NCBI GenBank assembly: GCA_003577105.1
Contig: QEUQ01000005.1
Span: 19,318-83,317 of the forward strand
DNA from: Acidobacteriota bacterium
GTDB taxonomy: Bacteria > Actinomycetota > Acidimicrobiia > ATN3
DNA length: 64,000 nt
Reading direction: 5' to 3'
The number at the start of each line of letters is the position of its first letter. Position 1 is the stretch's first letter. A program made the translations under genes and the position numbers. Below the pieces are notes generated by a model. The model ran no database searches. It was not told the origin of the DNA and worked only from the letters and a program-made list of their open reading frames with translations. Below are positions 1 through 9,889 of this stretch, in pieces.

Positions 1-308
1 CTGTCGCATGCTTCACAAATGGCGTACCGATACCAGATGCCGCCAGAGATCTTTACCTCGAGGTGTCAAAGCAAGACTTCGGTGATCCGTTCGACTCCGA
101 GGGCCCAGAATCGTTCTTCGAGTGGCTCAAGCAACCCGTTGACGATGGCACCCCGGCGATCACAAATCTCTGGCACCACGTTCACCAGATAAGGACCGAT
201 CTTCGCGGCGCGTTCAGGGACCACCTCGGCTCGGACCGTGAAGCGTTCGCCGCATGGATCGTCTCGTCTGGAATCCATGAGCACGATATCGATCCGGCAC
301 TAGCATGA
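1..308 (+). CDS. Glycosyltransferase, C-terminal fragment (cut by window start)
   Basis: The frame is open to the left edge, so only about the last 100 residues of a longer protein are visible. They align by eye with the C-terminus of the next gene: both have a G-x-PIPD-x-AR stretch, then an NPFD/DPFD-x-F-x-WL segment, PAITNLW, a D-R-E-x-F-A-W segment and a final SSG. It is therefore the tail of a paralogous glycosyltransferase. This C-terminal module of about 80 residues has no known function to me. The stop overlaps the next start (ATGA at 305-308), which implies translational coupling and a tandem glycosyltransferase operon. A GTG at 63 exists, but homology continues upstream of it, so it is not the true start. 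Confidence 0.8.
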   Translation, partial: VACFTNGVPIPDAARDLYLEVSKQDFGDPFDSEGPESFFEWLKQPVDDGTPAITNLWHHVHQIRTDLRGAFRDHLGSDREAFAAWIVSSGIHEHDIDPALA

Positions 309-1531
309 CCGGCTCAAGCGTCGGGGCACGAGAGCTCCGGGGAGGGCAAGTCGCGCTCTGCACAGTCACGGCGAACAACTACCTCGGCAGAGCTTGTGTT
401 ATGGCTCGGTCGCTAGTCGACATCCACCCTGATTTGGTTCCATTTGTTGGGATTACCGACAAAGGGCAGCGCCCGTCACAGCTCGATCGCGAGCCCCTTT
501 CGGTCATTTCACTTGAAGACATTGGCTTGGCACTCAACGAACTCACATTTGGCCTGAGACGCGAGCAGCTAGCGGTAGTTGCGAAGCCCGCTTTGATAGC
601 TCATCTCCTAGATGTCGGCTTCGAGACCGTCGTCTACTTGGATCCGGACATGCTTGTCTGCTCCAAACTCGACTCGGTAATCGAGATTGTCTCGGAGAGC
701 GCGGTCACACTCACGCCCCACCTGCTCGACGAGACTTCCCTTGAATCGGAGATCGCGATACTCCTCTCGGGCGTGTACAACGCCGGATTCGTAGGTGTTA
801 GTTCGAAGGGTCGAGGATTCGTCGATTGGTGGCTAGATCGCACACTTGTGAATCCGGAAAATGACGTTGAGAACTGCGTGTATTACGACCAACGCTGGCT
901 CGACCTCGCGCCGTCTATGTTCGAGGGGGTCATGGTCTTGCGAGACCGCGGGGTCAATGTCGCCTACTGGAACATGGCCGAACGTGAACTTGATCGCCGC
1001 GAAGGGAACCTGGTAGCCGGGACCGCACCGGTGAAGATCCTTCACTTCAGTGGTTTCGACCTGAGGTGCCCAGAGCAGGCATCAGTGCATTTTGGAGGTG
1101 TCTCGGCTGATTCCCTTGGGCCAGAGGCCAAGCGCGTTTTCAAGGAGTATGCAGCCATGGTTCAGGAGGTGGATAGACAACTCGGCAGCACTGATGAGTA
1201 CGGATACGGCGTCTTCAAGAGCGGTGAACCGATCCCCGATGTCGCCAGACTGATTTACAGGGAACTCGGAGAAGAAGCCGCCCGTTTCAACAACCCGTTC
1301 GATGACACGCATCCAAGTTCATTTGCCAACTGGCTCAACGCGCCCGCGCTAATCGATGAGGCGCGCGTGTGCCCGGCTATCACCAATCTTTGGGAGCGCG
1401 TCTACCGCCTGCGCCCCGACGTCCAAGCGGCCTACCCGGACCTGACGGGCAACGACAGGGAAGGATTTGTGGCGTGGACCCGATCATCTGGCTTAGCTGA
1501 ACATGGGGTAGGCGAGGCCTTCAGAATCTGA
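305..1531 (+). CDS. GT-A fold glycosyltransferase
   Basis: A 408-aa soluble protein predicted to transfer a sugar from a nucleotide-sugar donor, probably for a surface glycan. The N-terminus has the T-x-x-NNYL-x-R-A segment typical of a common bacterial GT-A family, and residues around 110 read VVYLDPDMLV, a DxD-type metal and nucleotide-sugar binding motif following a KP-x-LI-x-HLL segment. No membrane segment or signal peptide is visible. The last 80 or so residues repeat the module seen at the end of the preceding gene, so the two are tandem paralogues. The start overlaps the upstream stop by ATGA. Acceptor and sugar cannot be told from sequence. Confidence 0.8.
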   Translation: MTGSSVGARELRGGQVALCTVTANNYLGRACVMARSLVDIHPDLVPFVGITDKGQRPSQLDREPLSVISLEDIGLALNELTFGLRREQLAVVAKPALIAHLLDVGFETVVYLDPDMLVCSKLDSVIEIVSESAVTLTPHLLDETSLESEIAILLSGVYNAGFVGVSSKGRGFVDWWLDRTLVNPENDVENCVYYDQRWLDLAPSMFEGVMVLRDRGVNVAYWNMAERELDRREGNLVAGTAPVKILHFSGFDLRCPEQASVHFGGVSADSLGPEAKRVFKEYAAMVQEVDRQLGSTDEYGYGVFKSGEPIPDVARLIYRELGEEAARFNNPFDDTHPSSFANWLNAPALIDEARVCPAITNLWERVYRLRPDVQAAYPDLTGNDREGFVAWTRSSGLAEHGVGEAFRI

Positions 1532-1533
1532 CG

Positions 1534-1560
1534 GGCGCCGGGTGCATGCGTTGCGGCGCC
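1534..1560. terminator. Stem-loop between convergent genes
   Basis: GGCGCCG (1534-1540) and CGGCGCC (1554-1560) form a perfect 7-bp GC stem with a 13-nt loop. It lies directly between the convergent glycosyltransferase and glutamate decarboxylase genes, so it could stop transcription from both sides. There is no clear T-tract, so this is a moderate call. Confidence 0.5.
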
Positions 1561-1567
1561 TGCTTGC

Positions 1568-2959
1568 TCAATGGTGAAAGCCGCCCCTGTTGCCTGATGG
1601 CAAGGGCGCCGAGAGCTTCGCGAAGTGATCGAGATGCCGCTTCAGATCTGCCAACAGCATGTCCGCCATGTCATGACTGAACCCATTCCTCACGACAACT
1701 CGAAGCACCGCCAAATCCTCTCGATGCTTGGGCATTGTGTAGGCCGGAACGAGCCAGCCCCTGTCCCGCAGGCGTTCCGAGAGGTCAAAGACGGTGAAGT
1801 TCCCGCCCGTATTTGTGAGAGCGAAGATGAATACGGGTAGATCGGAGCCGTCCGTAAGGACTGTAAAGGGTCCGAGATTCGCAATCTCGCTTGAGAGGCG
1901 CATGGCGACGTTCTGGCATTCCTGCTGAACGCTGCGATACCCCGAAAAGCCCAGCCGAATGAAGTTGTAGTACTGGCCGACTACCTGGTTCCCCGGTCGC
2001 GAGAAGTTAAGCGCGAAGGTTGGCATCTCGCCACCGAGATAGTTGACCTTGAATACAAGGTCGGCCGGGAGGAACCGCGAGTTGCGCCACACGACCCATC
2101 CAATTCCGGGATACACGAGTCCGTACTTGTGCCCTGACGCATTAATCGAACACACCCTCTTGAGTCGGAAGTCCCACTTGAGCTCGGGTTGAATAAAAGG
2201 TGCGACGAACCCCCCTGAGGCGGCGTCCACGTGAATTGGGATGTCCAGCCCCGTCTTTGACTCCAAACGGTCGAGGACTTCAGCGAGTTCCTCAATTGGC
2301 TCGTAGCTGCCGTCGAAGGTTGAGCCGAGGACTCCTACCACCCCAATCGTGTTCTCGTCACAGAGCTTGGCGGCGGCTTCCGGATCGATGTGAAACCGAT
2401 CCCCCTCCATGGGCACAAACCGGGGCTCGACCTCCCAGTACCGGCAGAACTTCTCCCAGCAGACCTGGACGTTGATCCCCATGACCATGTTGGGTCTGTC
2501 GGCTGGCTTGGAGGCCTTGCGCATCTTGGCTCTCCAGCGCCACTTCAGCGCCATTCCGGCCAACATGCTCGCCTCACTTGAACCAGTCGTCGAGCAGCCC
2601 GTGGCGTGCTCGCCCTCACGCACCGAGCCGTGCCAAAGATTCGAAATGATGTTCACGCAACGCATTTCGATCTCTGCGGTCTGGGGGTATTCATCCTTGT
2701 CGATCATGTTCTTGTCGAAGGTGTCGGCCATTAGGGCTCTTGCCTCCGGCTCCATCCATGTAGATACGAACGTGGCCAAGTTGAGGCGCGCGCTGCCGTC
2801 GAGAGCGAGTTCGTCTCTGATGATTTGCGCAGCTGTGGACGGGAGCACTTCGGATTCTGCCAACTTCCACTTGGGTATTTCATTGGTGGCGTCTCGCGCA
2901 TAGAGGGGATTGATCTCGAGCGCTTCGTCACTGCGTCCGGAGCTGGCCTCGTACAGCAT
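1568..2959 (-). CDS. gad: Glutamate decarboxylase
   Basis: PLP-dependent enzyme converting glutamate to GABA and CO2 in the cytosol, usually part of acid resistance or GABA metabolism. At 463 aa it matches the usual length of about 466. The cofactor site is clear: HVDAASGGFVAPF near residue 243 carries the conserved Asp, and SINASGHKYG places the Schiff-base lysine at about residue 278. The TGSSEA segment near 125-130 and the C-terminal FTVFDLSERLRDRGW segment are also typical. No GABA antiporter gene is adjacent; the neighbour on the same strand is a P-type ATPase 38 bp upstream. Family identity is secure. The physiological role is inferred. Confidence 0.95.
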   Translation of the reverse strand: MLYEASSGRSDEALEINPLYARDATNEIPKWKLAESEVLPSTAAQIIRDELALDGSARLNLATFVSTWMEPEARALMADTFDKNMIDKDEYPQTAEIEMRCVNIISNLWHGSVREGEHATGCSTTGSSEASMLAGMALKWRWRAKMRKASKPADRPNMVMGINVQVCWEKFCRYWEVEPRFVPMEGDRFHIDPEAAAKLCDENTIGVVGVLGSTFDGSYEPIEELAEVLDRLESKTGLDIPIHVDAASGGFVAPFIQPELKWDFRLKRVCSINASGHKYGLVYPGIGWVVWRNSRFLPADLVFKVNYLGGEMPTFALNFSRPGNQVVGQYYNFIRLGFSGYRSVQQECQNVAMRLSSEIANLGPFTVLTDGSDLPVFIFALTNTGGNFTVFDLSERLRDRGWLVPAYTMPKHREDLAVLRVVVRNGFSHDMADMLLADLKRHLDHFAKLSAPLPSGNRGGFHH

Positions 2960-2997
2960 CGTGCTTCCTGTCTCGCGGGTGGGCCATGATAATTAGC

Positions 2998-5727
2998 TCA
3001 CGCCAGCCTGCGACTCCTGGCGCGAATTGCTTTGTCCAAACCGACAATCACGGCCGCTGCCAATGCGATCAAGAAGATACGCAACCAGACAGTTCCGTCT
3101 AGCGGTGCCGTGCCAAAGACCGAATTCATGAAGGGCAGGTAGGTGATCGCCGATTGGGCGACAGCCTGAGCAGCTAAGCCGCCGACAACCCAGCGGTTGG
3201 TGAAGACACCCACATGAAACGACGAGCGTGTGAGCGACCTGCAGCTGAAGAGATAAACGGCCTCGACTACTACAAAGAGATTCAGGGCCGCGGTGCGAGC
3301 TGCCTCGACACTGGCAGCACTCCGCAACTCCCAATCGAAGATCCACCATGAGCCCGCTAACAAGATCGCGGAAACGAGCAGGATGCGCGCCACAAGTTCG
3401 CCAGTTAGGAGCGGCTTCGCCGGATCCCGCGGGGGCCGTTCCATAATCTTCGGCTCCTTGGGCTCAAACGCGAGCATGAGCCCCAATGCGACGGCAGTCG
3501 TCATGTTGATCCAAAGAATCTGAACTGGCGTGATTGGCAGCACCGCGCCGAACAAGATGGCGGCGAGGATCACGAGCCCCTCCCCCATGTTTGTCGGCAG
3601 CGTCCAAACGATGAACTTGGTCAGGTTGTCGAACACTCCACGGCCCTCTTCGATCGCGGCCTCAATCGTTGCGAAGTCATCGTCAAGAAGAACCATGTCG
3701 GCCGCCTCCTTGGCCACCTCGGTACCACCGCTCCCCATTGCCACACCGATGTCAGCCTGTTGCAAAGCGGGCGCGTCGTTCACACCGTCACCGGTCATGG
3801 CGACAACATGCCCGCGCGCCTGCAGCCCCTCGACGAGTCGCAACTTCTGCTCAGGAGACACCCGGGCAAACACCGAGGCGCGCTCCACCGCGACCGGGAA
3901 ATCAGCGGTGTCAAGGGTGGTCAAGTCGTTGCCAGTAAGAATTCGGCTGCCGATGGCTTCGCCGACATCGATCGAAGAGTCGAGAATCCCCATTTGCTGC
4001 GCAATTGAGGCTGCCGTGGCGGCATGATCGCCGGTGATCATCTTTACTTCGATACCTGCGATGTGACATGTCTCGACAGCGTCAATGGCCTCTGGCCGCG
4101 GAGGATCCTGCATGGCCATTAGTCCGGCGAACGAGAGCTTCCCCACCAGCGAATCCGCGACAAATTCTGCGCTGCTCACATCATGTGACACGGCGACGGC
4201 TAGGACCCGCAACCCCTCGGCGGCAAGCTCGTCAATTGCTTCGCGCACGCGGACTCGGTCCAAGTACGCGTGCATACCGCCGGTTGCGATGCGGTCCGAG
4301 CAAAGTGCTACCACTTCCTCAGCCGCGCCCTTAGCTACCACGACCGAGCCTCCTGCCTCATCGCTATGGCGAGTTGCCATGAACTTCTGTACTGAGTTGA
4401 ACGGGATCGTCTCGGTGCGCGGGAGCCTCTTACGGAGCTGACGCGGGTCAATGCCTACCTTGGATGCCGCCACGAGCATTGCAGCCTCGGTCGGGTCACC
4501 TGCAATGCCCCACTCGTCAATTTGATCTTGGAGATGCGCCTCGCTGCACACGACACCACCAGTCAGGGTCCAGCGCAAGGCTGCGTTCGCGGCGAGCTGC
4601 ACTGGATTACCGGACTCATCAGTGATCTCTCCTTCGCGGCGGTAGCCCGCGCCTGTCACTTTGTACATGCCCTCGACGATCCAGATCGCGACCACGGTCA
4701 TCTGGTTCTCGGTGAGGGTGCCAGTCTTGTCGGCGCAAATCACGGTGATGCTTCCGAGAGTCTCAACCGCGGGCATCCTGCGAATCACGGCCCGGCGCCG
4801 CGCCATGCGATTCACGCCAATCGCCAGCGTGATGGTCACGGCAGCAGGCAGACCTTCAGGTATTGCGCCGACTGCGAGAGCAACGGCCGCGGTGAGCATG
4901 CCGCCAACGCGCTCACCACGCGTGAGACCGACGATGAATGTGACTCCCGCAAGCCCAAGGACTGCGACTGTGAGCACCGTGCTGAAGCGTGCGAGCTTGC
5001 GAGTCAGTGGTGTTGCCAACTTCGCAGCACTGCCCACCAGCCGGTGGATCTCGCCCAACTCGGTCTCGGCACCAGTCGCGACGACGACGCCGGTCCCCGT
5101 GCCATTGGTGATTAGTGTCCCCGAATACACCATGTTGCGCCGATCAGAAACCGGTGTGGAATCACCGAGCACGATTTCATCTTTGGCTACGGGAATCGAT
5201 TCACCGGTGAGAGTCGACTCATCGGCCTCGAGCTCGGCCTCTTCGACAAGGCGTAGATCAGCCGGGACCATATCGCCGGCGCCGAGGACGACCAGATCAC
5301 CTGGAACAAGCTCCGCCGAGCGGATGCGGCGCTCTTGCCCGTCGCGCCAGACGCGCGCATCCGTGTGAATCATCGACTTGAGCGCGTCGAGAGCCGCTTC
5401 TGCCCTTGACTCCTGAACGAATCCGATCACGGCGTTGACCACGACGACGCCGAATATCACCGCCGAGTCCGGCTTCTCGTTGAGGAGCAGGGTGATGGTG
5501 CCGGACGCGAGCAGCACATAAATCAGCGGGTGATGAAACTGGGAAATGAAGCGGCGTATCGGTCCTATAGCGTTGGCAGTGGTGAGTTCGTTTGGCCCGA
5601 ACTTCTCGAGACGCGCCGCCGCCTCGTCTTCGGTGAGACCAGTCAATCTGTCCGTGCCGAGCATGAGTACGACCTCATGGGCCGGCAGAGCATGATGCGA
5701 GTTAGTCGGTCGCCGACCTTGGTTCAT
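2998..5727 (-). CDS. Cation-transporting P-type ATPase (P2-like)
   Basis: A 909-aa membrane pump that couples ATP hydrolysis to cation transport. An N-terminal cation-ATPase domain (LTEDEAAARL and FGPNEL near 31-48) is followed by the actuator TGES (174-177), the PEGLP metal-site helix (290-294), the phosphorylation site DKTGTLT with Asp333, and the hinge TGDGVNDAP. After the nucleotide domain come further membrane helices including ILWINMTTAVALGLML. PEGLP and overall layout fit the Ca2+/monovalent-cation P2 group rather than heavy-metal pumps: there is no CPC motif and no N-terminal CxxC domain. The ion is uncertain. It lies just upstream of gad on the same strand, so the two may be cotranscribed. 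Confidence 0.93.
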   Translation of the reverse strand: MNQGRRPTNSHHALPAHEVVLMLGTDRLTGLTEDEAAARLEKFGPNELTTANAIGPIRRFISQFHHPLIYVLLASGTITLLLNEKPDSAVIFGVVVVNAVIGFVQESRAEAALDALKSMIHTDARVWRDGQERRIRSAELVPGDLVVLGAGDMVPADLRLVEEAELEADESTLTGESIPVAKDEIVLGDSTPVSDRRNMVYSGTLITNGTGTGVVVATGAETELGEIHRLVGSAAKLATPLTRKLARFSTVLTVAVLGLAGVTFIVGLTRGERVGGMLTAAVALAVGAIPEGLPAAVTITLAIGVNRMARRRAVIRRMPAVETLGSITVICADKTGTLTENQMTVVAIWIVEGMYKVTGAGYRREGEITDESGNPVQLAANAALRWTLTGGVVCSEAHLQDQIDEWGIAGDPTEAAMLVAASKVGIDPRQLRKRLPRTETIPFNSVQKFMATRHSDEAGGSVVVAKGAAEEVVALCSDRIATGGMHAYLDRVRVREAIDELAAEGLRVLAVAVSHDVSSAEFVADSLVGKLSFAGLMAMQDPPRPEAIDAVETCHIAGIEVKMITGDHAATAASIAQQMGILDSSIDVGEAIGSRILTGNDLTTLDTADFPVAVERASVFARVSPEQKLRLVEGLQARGHVVAMTGDGVNDAPALQQADIGVAMGSGGTEVAKEAADMVLLDDDFATIEAAIEEGRGVFDNLTKFIVWTLPTNMGEGLVILAAILFGAVLPITPVQILWINMTTAVALGLMLAFEPKEPKIMERPPRDPAKPLLTGELVARILLVSAILLAGSWWIFDWELRSAASVEAARTAALNLFVVVEAVYLFSCRSLTRSSFHVGVFTNRWVVGGLAAQAVAQSAITYLPFMNSVFGTAPLDGTVWLRIFLIALAAAVIVGLDKAIRARSRRLA

Positions 5728-5780
5728 GCAGGCAATCCAACACGATTCCCCGAGCGCTTGTCAGCGGCATATGCCAGACG

Positions 5781-8696
5781 TCAGCTCATCGAGAAGTTGG
5801 CCGTGAATGGGGCGGCCGTCGCAGTAGCTTCCGAGAAGTTGGATGCGCCAGAGAACCACTGGTCCGAATAGCCGTTTCCGCCGCCAGCCAGGACTTTGTA
5901 GGCCTCGCCCGGCATGACAGGGATTCGATACCTGCCTGGCCCGAAGCCCATGCCGCTCACTCCATATGAATAAAACTCGCCCGCAGAGGTATATGCATAG
6001 AGGGGATAGCCGTCGAGGTCGGCTGCGGATGTGAAGTCCTTGACGTATCCCTCTATATAGGCCGAGGGGAGCAACGAGAAGTTGACCTCGGTCGCAGGTG
6101 CGGCGACGGCTGTGGCATCGCTGAAGGTCCGAGCGCCGCTATACCACTCGGTTATGTACCCAGATGGCGCATAGGCAAGCAGCTTGTAGCTCCCGGCCGG
6201 AAGGTTCACCTGGTAGCGACCCGGGCCTCCCGCGGTGCCTGACTCGATCATCGGACTCCAGCCCATGTACCGGCCGTCAGATTCGCGAAACGCGTAGATG
6301 ACCGCTCCGTCTATGTCAGCCGCCGTCGCGAAATCCTTCACGTAGCCCGATATCGAAACGCTCGCGGGAATGACCATGTCATTGCCATTAGAAGGCGCTG
6401 AAATGCAATCGGCTTCGGTGAAATTGTCTTTGTCATTGAGCCAACGCGACTGGAGATCACCTGTAGGCGGGTTGTAAATGATCTTGTAACCGCCGACCGG
6501 GCACGATGACGGCGGCAAGCGCAATTCCCAGGTATCAGTCACGAGGCAGCAGTGGTAGGCAACCATGGTCTGTCCGTCTGACGAGAAGATGTCCATGGAT
6601 CCCCAGATCCCATTGGTATATCGGCCCCTGACGGCGGCCAGCGACGAATTGACGGTTGTGGTGATGGTGTCGGTGTTGTTATTCGGGTCAGGATCGAACG
6701 TTGACGACCCGACCGTCGCTGTGTTGGTGAGTACACCGCTAGTCGCGTCGACGACAACCGCTATTGAAATCGGCTGCGCCGAGCCGACCGGCAAGCTCGC
6801 AGCACTGCACGACACGACCTGACCCGCATTGGAGCATGACCATCCGGTGCCTGAGGCTGACTGGAAGGTCGTGCCCGGCGGGAGCGTGTCAGTCACGTAG
6901 GCAGACGTCGCTGGAGATGGACCGTTGTTGTCTATTTGAAGCGTGTAGGTGAGGATCCCGTTGATTGGGATCGGGTCCTCGCTCTCTGTCTTGGTGACGG
7001 CGAGATCTGCGGCCTCGTAGACGGTCACCGTTGAGGTGGCAGGAGAGTTGTCGGAAGTGTCAGTAGTAGTGTCGATCTGAGCGGTACCTATGTAACCGGC
7101 AACTTTGTTTGTGTATGCCCCGACAGCTAGCCCCGGAGGGAAATCGACCTCATAGCTGAGCGTCCGCGTCGTCTGGGCTGGAACTGAAATTGGCCCCATG
7201 AACATCAGCGTCGATCCTGAGATGATCGGATCTGGGATTGAAGAACCGTTGAATTCGGCCGAGCCCAGGACGTACGAGACACCTGGGGGGAGGGTATCTG
7301 TCAGGTAGTCGAGCGCGACATCTTGGTCGGCGCCGATCGTCAGCGTGATCCCGGTCCCGCTTGCGGTGGCGGGGTTCGTCACCTCAACTGTTGTTGAGTT
7401 CGTGACACTTACAATTGCGGTGCCTGCAGGCAGATTTGCCCCTACCAGGGCCTTTCCAACATCTGCCGCGCTGAAATTCGCTGTAGCAGAGGTCACCGTC
7501 GTGCTGTTGTTGGTCGTGACGCCATCAGTGACGACGCGCGCAGTTGAGCCCGAATTTGTGATCGGTACTTCGTAGGTGACCGTTCCTCCAGCTGACCTCT
7601 CTATCGTGGCTGGAGTGGCAGTCTTTGTGAGCGTGGTTGTATTTGCAGGTGGCTGTATCGGCTGAATTGCGGTCCCGAAATTCGAAAGGCTCGTGTGCTT
7701 GGTTTGCGTGCCTGACGAAATGTTCTGAACGGGTGATGGTGTGACGCTGCTCGTCGTCGTGCCCGTCACTCGAAAGGTGTACGTGATGACATATGGGCGG
7801 TCTGCTGGGGTACCGGTGAACTGCCACTTGAGGTAGTCGTAGTGCTCAATTAGCCCAGCACCGTCGTTGAGGTCAACCAGAATCTTCGCTGTCATCAGTT
7901 CGAAGACGTCAGGTCGCCAGCCTGAGATGCCGGCAGCGCCATTGACCACGACTGACGGCCCCATTTGAATGAAAGGCGAGTCAGGATCGAGCACCTCGCC
8001 TGACCCGATAGTCCCCGTATCTCCGCTCACGGTCATGGTCATCACGGCGCCAAGCCCGGGAGGGTTTGAGGTCACAGTCGAAATGTTGACCTTGTTTGCA
8101 GCAGCTTGAATCGCACTTATTACCTGAGTGTAGGTGAAGGTCGTGTTGCACAGCTCGACCGCTCCCGGCAGGTCGGGGCGCCTATCGTAGACCCGCACGT
8201 AGTGGGACTGCGAGTTCGAATCGCTAGCCGACGGAATCGCGGCAACAAAGAAATACGATATGTCGGACCCACCAACCGAAAGGTTCTTCAGCTGGTCCAG
8301 CCCGTCCTCACCAGGTGCCAAACCAATGATGCTCGTGGCTGACCCGGGACTGAAAGTATCTATCTTGGTCCATAGCCCGCTGAGCGATGCGCCCGTATTG
8401 TTGGTGATCTTGTATCCCTCGTATTGCCCCTGCAGCTTGGGATTCGACGACGGGCTTGGCGAATCGTCGGTATAAAACGTGGCGCCGTGTAGCGGGGTGA
8501 CACCAATGTTCGCAGCAGCACAGTCAACCGCCAACGCCGGCGTGGCTGGAGCGAGAGCCAGGCCTGCCACGAAGATGACCATCATGACAAGGGCAACCAG
8601 CGGCCGGTTTGGCGCTACTAGTTGAAGTGCTCGAAGTGACCGACTTGGCCCGACGCCGCGCTGCCGGGGACCGCGACCCCAGCTATTTCCATGCAT
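5781..8696 (-). CDS. Secreted DUF11-repeat surface protein
   Basis: A 971-aa exported protein. The first 56 or so residues hold a basic stretch, a hydrophobic core (LVALVMMVIFVAGLAL) and an APATPALA-V cleavage-like site. Two DUF11-type domains follow: one around 355-560, and one around 570-690 with DLAVTKT, a DTLPPGT loop, and a DPDPNNNTDT end. The first DUF11 is interrupted by about 70 residues (about 385-455) resembling the F-S-AADVGKALVG / GTGITLTIG module common in phage and surface proteins. The C-terminus has two copies of a roughly 70-residue beta module (GYVKDF, then YK-L-A, then WYSGA / WFSGA). No sortase LPXTG motif or C-terminal membrane anchor is visible. Function is unknown; a cell-surface or adhesive role is inference. 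Confidence 0.75.
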   Translation of the reverse strand: MHGNSWGRGPRQRGVGPSRSLRALQLVAPNRPLVALVMMVIFVAGLALAPATPALAVDCAAANIGVTPLHGATFYTDDSPSPSSNPKLQGQYEGYKITNNTGASLSGLWTKIDTFSPGSATSIIGLAPGEDGLDQLKNLSVGGSDISYFFVAAIPSASDSNSQSHYVRVYDRRPDLPGAVELCNTTFTYTQVISAIQAAANKVNISTVTSNPPGLGAVMTMTVSGDTGTIGSGEVLDPDSPFIQMGPSVVVNGAAGISGWRPDVFELMTAKILVDLNDGAGLIEHYDYLKWQFTGTPADRPYVITYTFRVTGTTTSSVTPSPVQNISSGTQTKHTSLSNFGTAIQPIQPPANTTTLTKTATPATIERSAGGTVTYEVPITNSGSTARVVTDGVTTNNSTTVTSATANFSAADVGKALVGANLPAGTAIVSVTNSTTVEVTNPATASGTGITLTIGADQDVALDYLTDTLPPGVSYVLGSAEFNGSSIPDPIISGSTLMFMGPISVPAQTTRTLSYEVDFPPGLAVGAYTNKVAGYIGTAQIDTTTDTSDNSPATSTVTVYEAADLAVTKTESEDPIPINGILTYTLQIDNNGPSPATSAYVTDTLPPGTTFQSASGTGWSCSNAGQVVSCSAASLPVGSAQPISIAVVVDATSGVLTNTATVGSSTFDPDPNNNTDTITTTVNSSLAAVRGRYTNGIWGSMDIFSSDGQTMVAYHCCLVTDTWELRLPPSSCPVGGYKIIYNPPTGDLQSRWLNDKDNFTEADCISAPSNGNDMVIPASVSISGYVKDFATAADIDGAVIYAFRESDGRYMGWSPMIESGTAGGPGRYQVNLPAGSYKLLAYAPSGYITEWYSGARTFSDATAVAAPATEVNFSLLPSAYIEGYVKDFTSAADLDGYPLYAYTSAGEFYSYGVSGMGFGPGRYRIPVMPGEAYKVLAGGGNGYSDQWFSGASNFSEATATAAPFTANFSMS

Positions 8697-8784
8697 TTCG
8701 CATACCTTTGGTTGTTAATGCGCCGACCCATCAATTCACTACGGGTCTGACCCCGCCGCGGATTACCGAACTTTGGCCGCTTGC

Positions 8785-9717
8785 CTACTTCACACAGAGC
8801 AAGTTGACGTTTGGGCGAGGTCCCAGCCCCTCTAGGACCTTGTCGGTAAACGGACCTGTTAGTCCAGTCTCCTCGTAAATGACTTGGACCTTGAATCCGA
8901 GGCTTCTGATGTTATCAAGGTACTCAGCGGGATCCGTGCCACCTCGCTCGAGATAGGCCGGTGCGTACTCAGCTATCAGAACCAAACCTCGACTGGCTGC
9001 AATCGTTTCCTTCAGACCGCTGAGAACTCGTTGTTCATGCCCCTCGACGTCGATCTTGATCACGTCAACAGGCTTCCCTCCAGTCAGCTCATCACCCGGA
9101 ATCAAGTCAACCTGCACCTCGTCACGGACCTTGGCGTCGGGACTGCGATACAAGGCATGTGAATCCGACTCTTGATAGATGAACATCGAGAGGGTCTCTC
9201 GCCGGTCACTCAGTCCGCGGCCATCGATCGCAATTCGATCCTCGAGGGAATTGAATTTCACATTCCAGCTGAGGAGTTCGAGATTGTCTTCCACCGGTTC
9301 CACGGCAATCACGTGACCTCGCGGCCCGGCAAGTTTGCCCGCCAAGAGGCTGAAGTAGCCGAACTGAGCACCGACGTCGAGTACGACCGCTCCGGGCTTG
9401 ACGGCCTGCTCAAAGACGCGAGTGGTCGCGGGTTCAAATGGACGATGCAGGTAGGCACCGGTCTCAAAAGTGCCCTTGCGAACGAAGAAGGGGATCCCGT
9501 GGGCGTCGGTAAGGACGAAATCCCCGTACGACATGCGGCGAGCAACGGACCGGTCGATTGACTCACAGAGCACGCGCCCAGGTCGCACATCGCGCACTCC
9601 CCTAGCTGACATCCAATAGCTCAGATTCGCTGCGGCTCTTGCGAGCTTGACCTTTCGTTTGAGGCGCGGCGTGATCGCCACCGGCAACGCGCGAATTGCG
9701 GGGTTGTCATCGGTCAA
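8785..9717 (-). CDS. FkbM-family SAM-dependent methyltransferase
   Basis: A 310-aa protein with a Rossmann SAM-binding site VVLDVGAQFGYFSLLAG at about 136-152, followed by the acidic VIAVEPVEDN and the DVIKIDVEGHEQRVLSGL segment that is diagnostic of FkbM methyltransferases. These usually O-methylate sugars or polyketide/glycan precursors. The neighbouring secreted protein and the glycosyltransferases at the window start make a glycan substrate plausible, but that is inference. The N-terminal 90 residues carry no recognised domain. Confidence 0.88.
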   Translation of the reverse strand: MTDDNPAIRALPVAITPRLKRKVKLARAAANLSYWMSARGVRDVRPGRVLCESIDRSVARRMSYGDFVLTDAHGIPFFVRKGTFETGAYLHRPFEPATTRVFEQAVKPGAVVLDVGAQFGYFSLLAGKLAGPRGHVIAVEPVEDNLELLSWNVKFNSLEDRIAIDGRGLSDRRETLSMFIYQESDSHALYRSPDAKVRDEVQVDLIPGDELTGGKPVDVIKIDVEGHEQRVLSGLKETIAASRGLVLIAEYAPAYLERGGTDPAEYLDNIRSLGFKVQVIYEETGLTGPFTDKVLEGLGPRPNVNLLCVK

Positions 9718-9889
9718 TTGATAGTCAACATCACCTTTGCCGAACGATCGACGTGACTTTCGCCAAGACGACTCGCTACACGATCAGTCGTGGGCCCGTG
9801 CGCTCTATCGAGCACCTATTCCAGCGCCTATTCCATAGTTACACCTACGAGCATCGAGTGGCAGCAATCCGGGCTGACGCGAGCCACCA

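Noticed and set aside
4522..5368. Long open frames opposite the P-type ATPase
   Set aside because: Low-complexity Arg/Ser/Thr translations with no motif; they are by-products of high GC on the strand opposite a well-supported gene.
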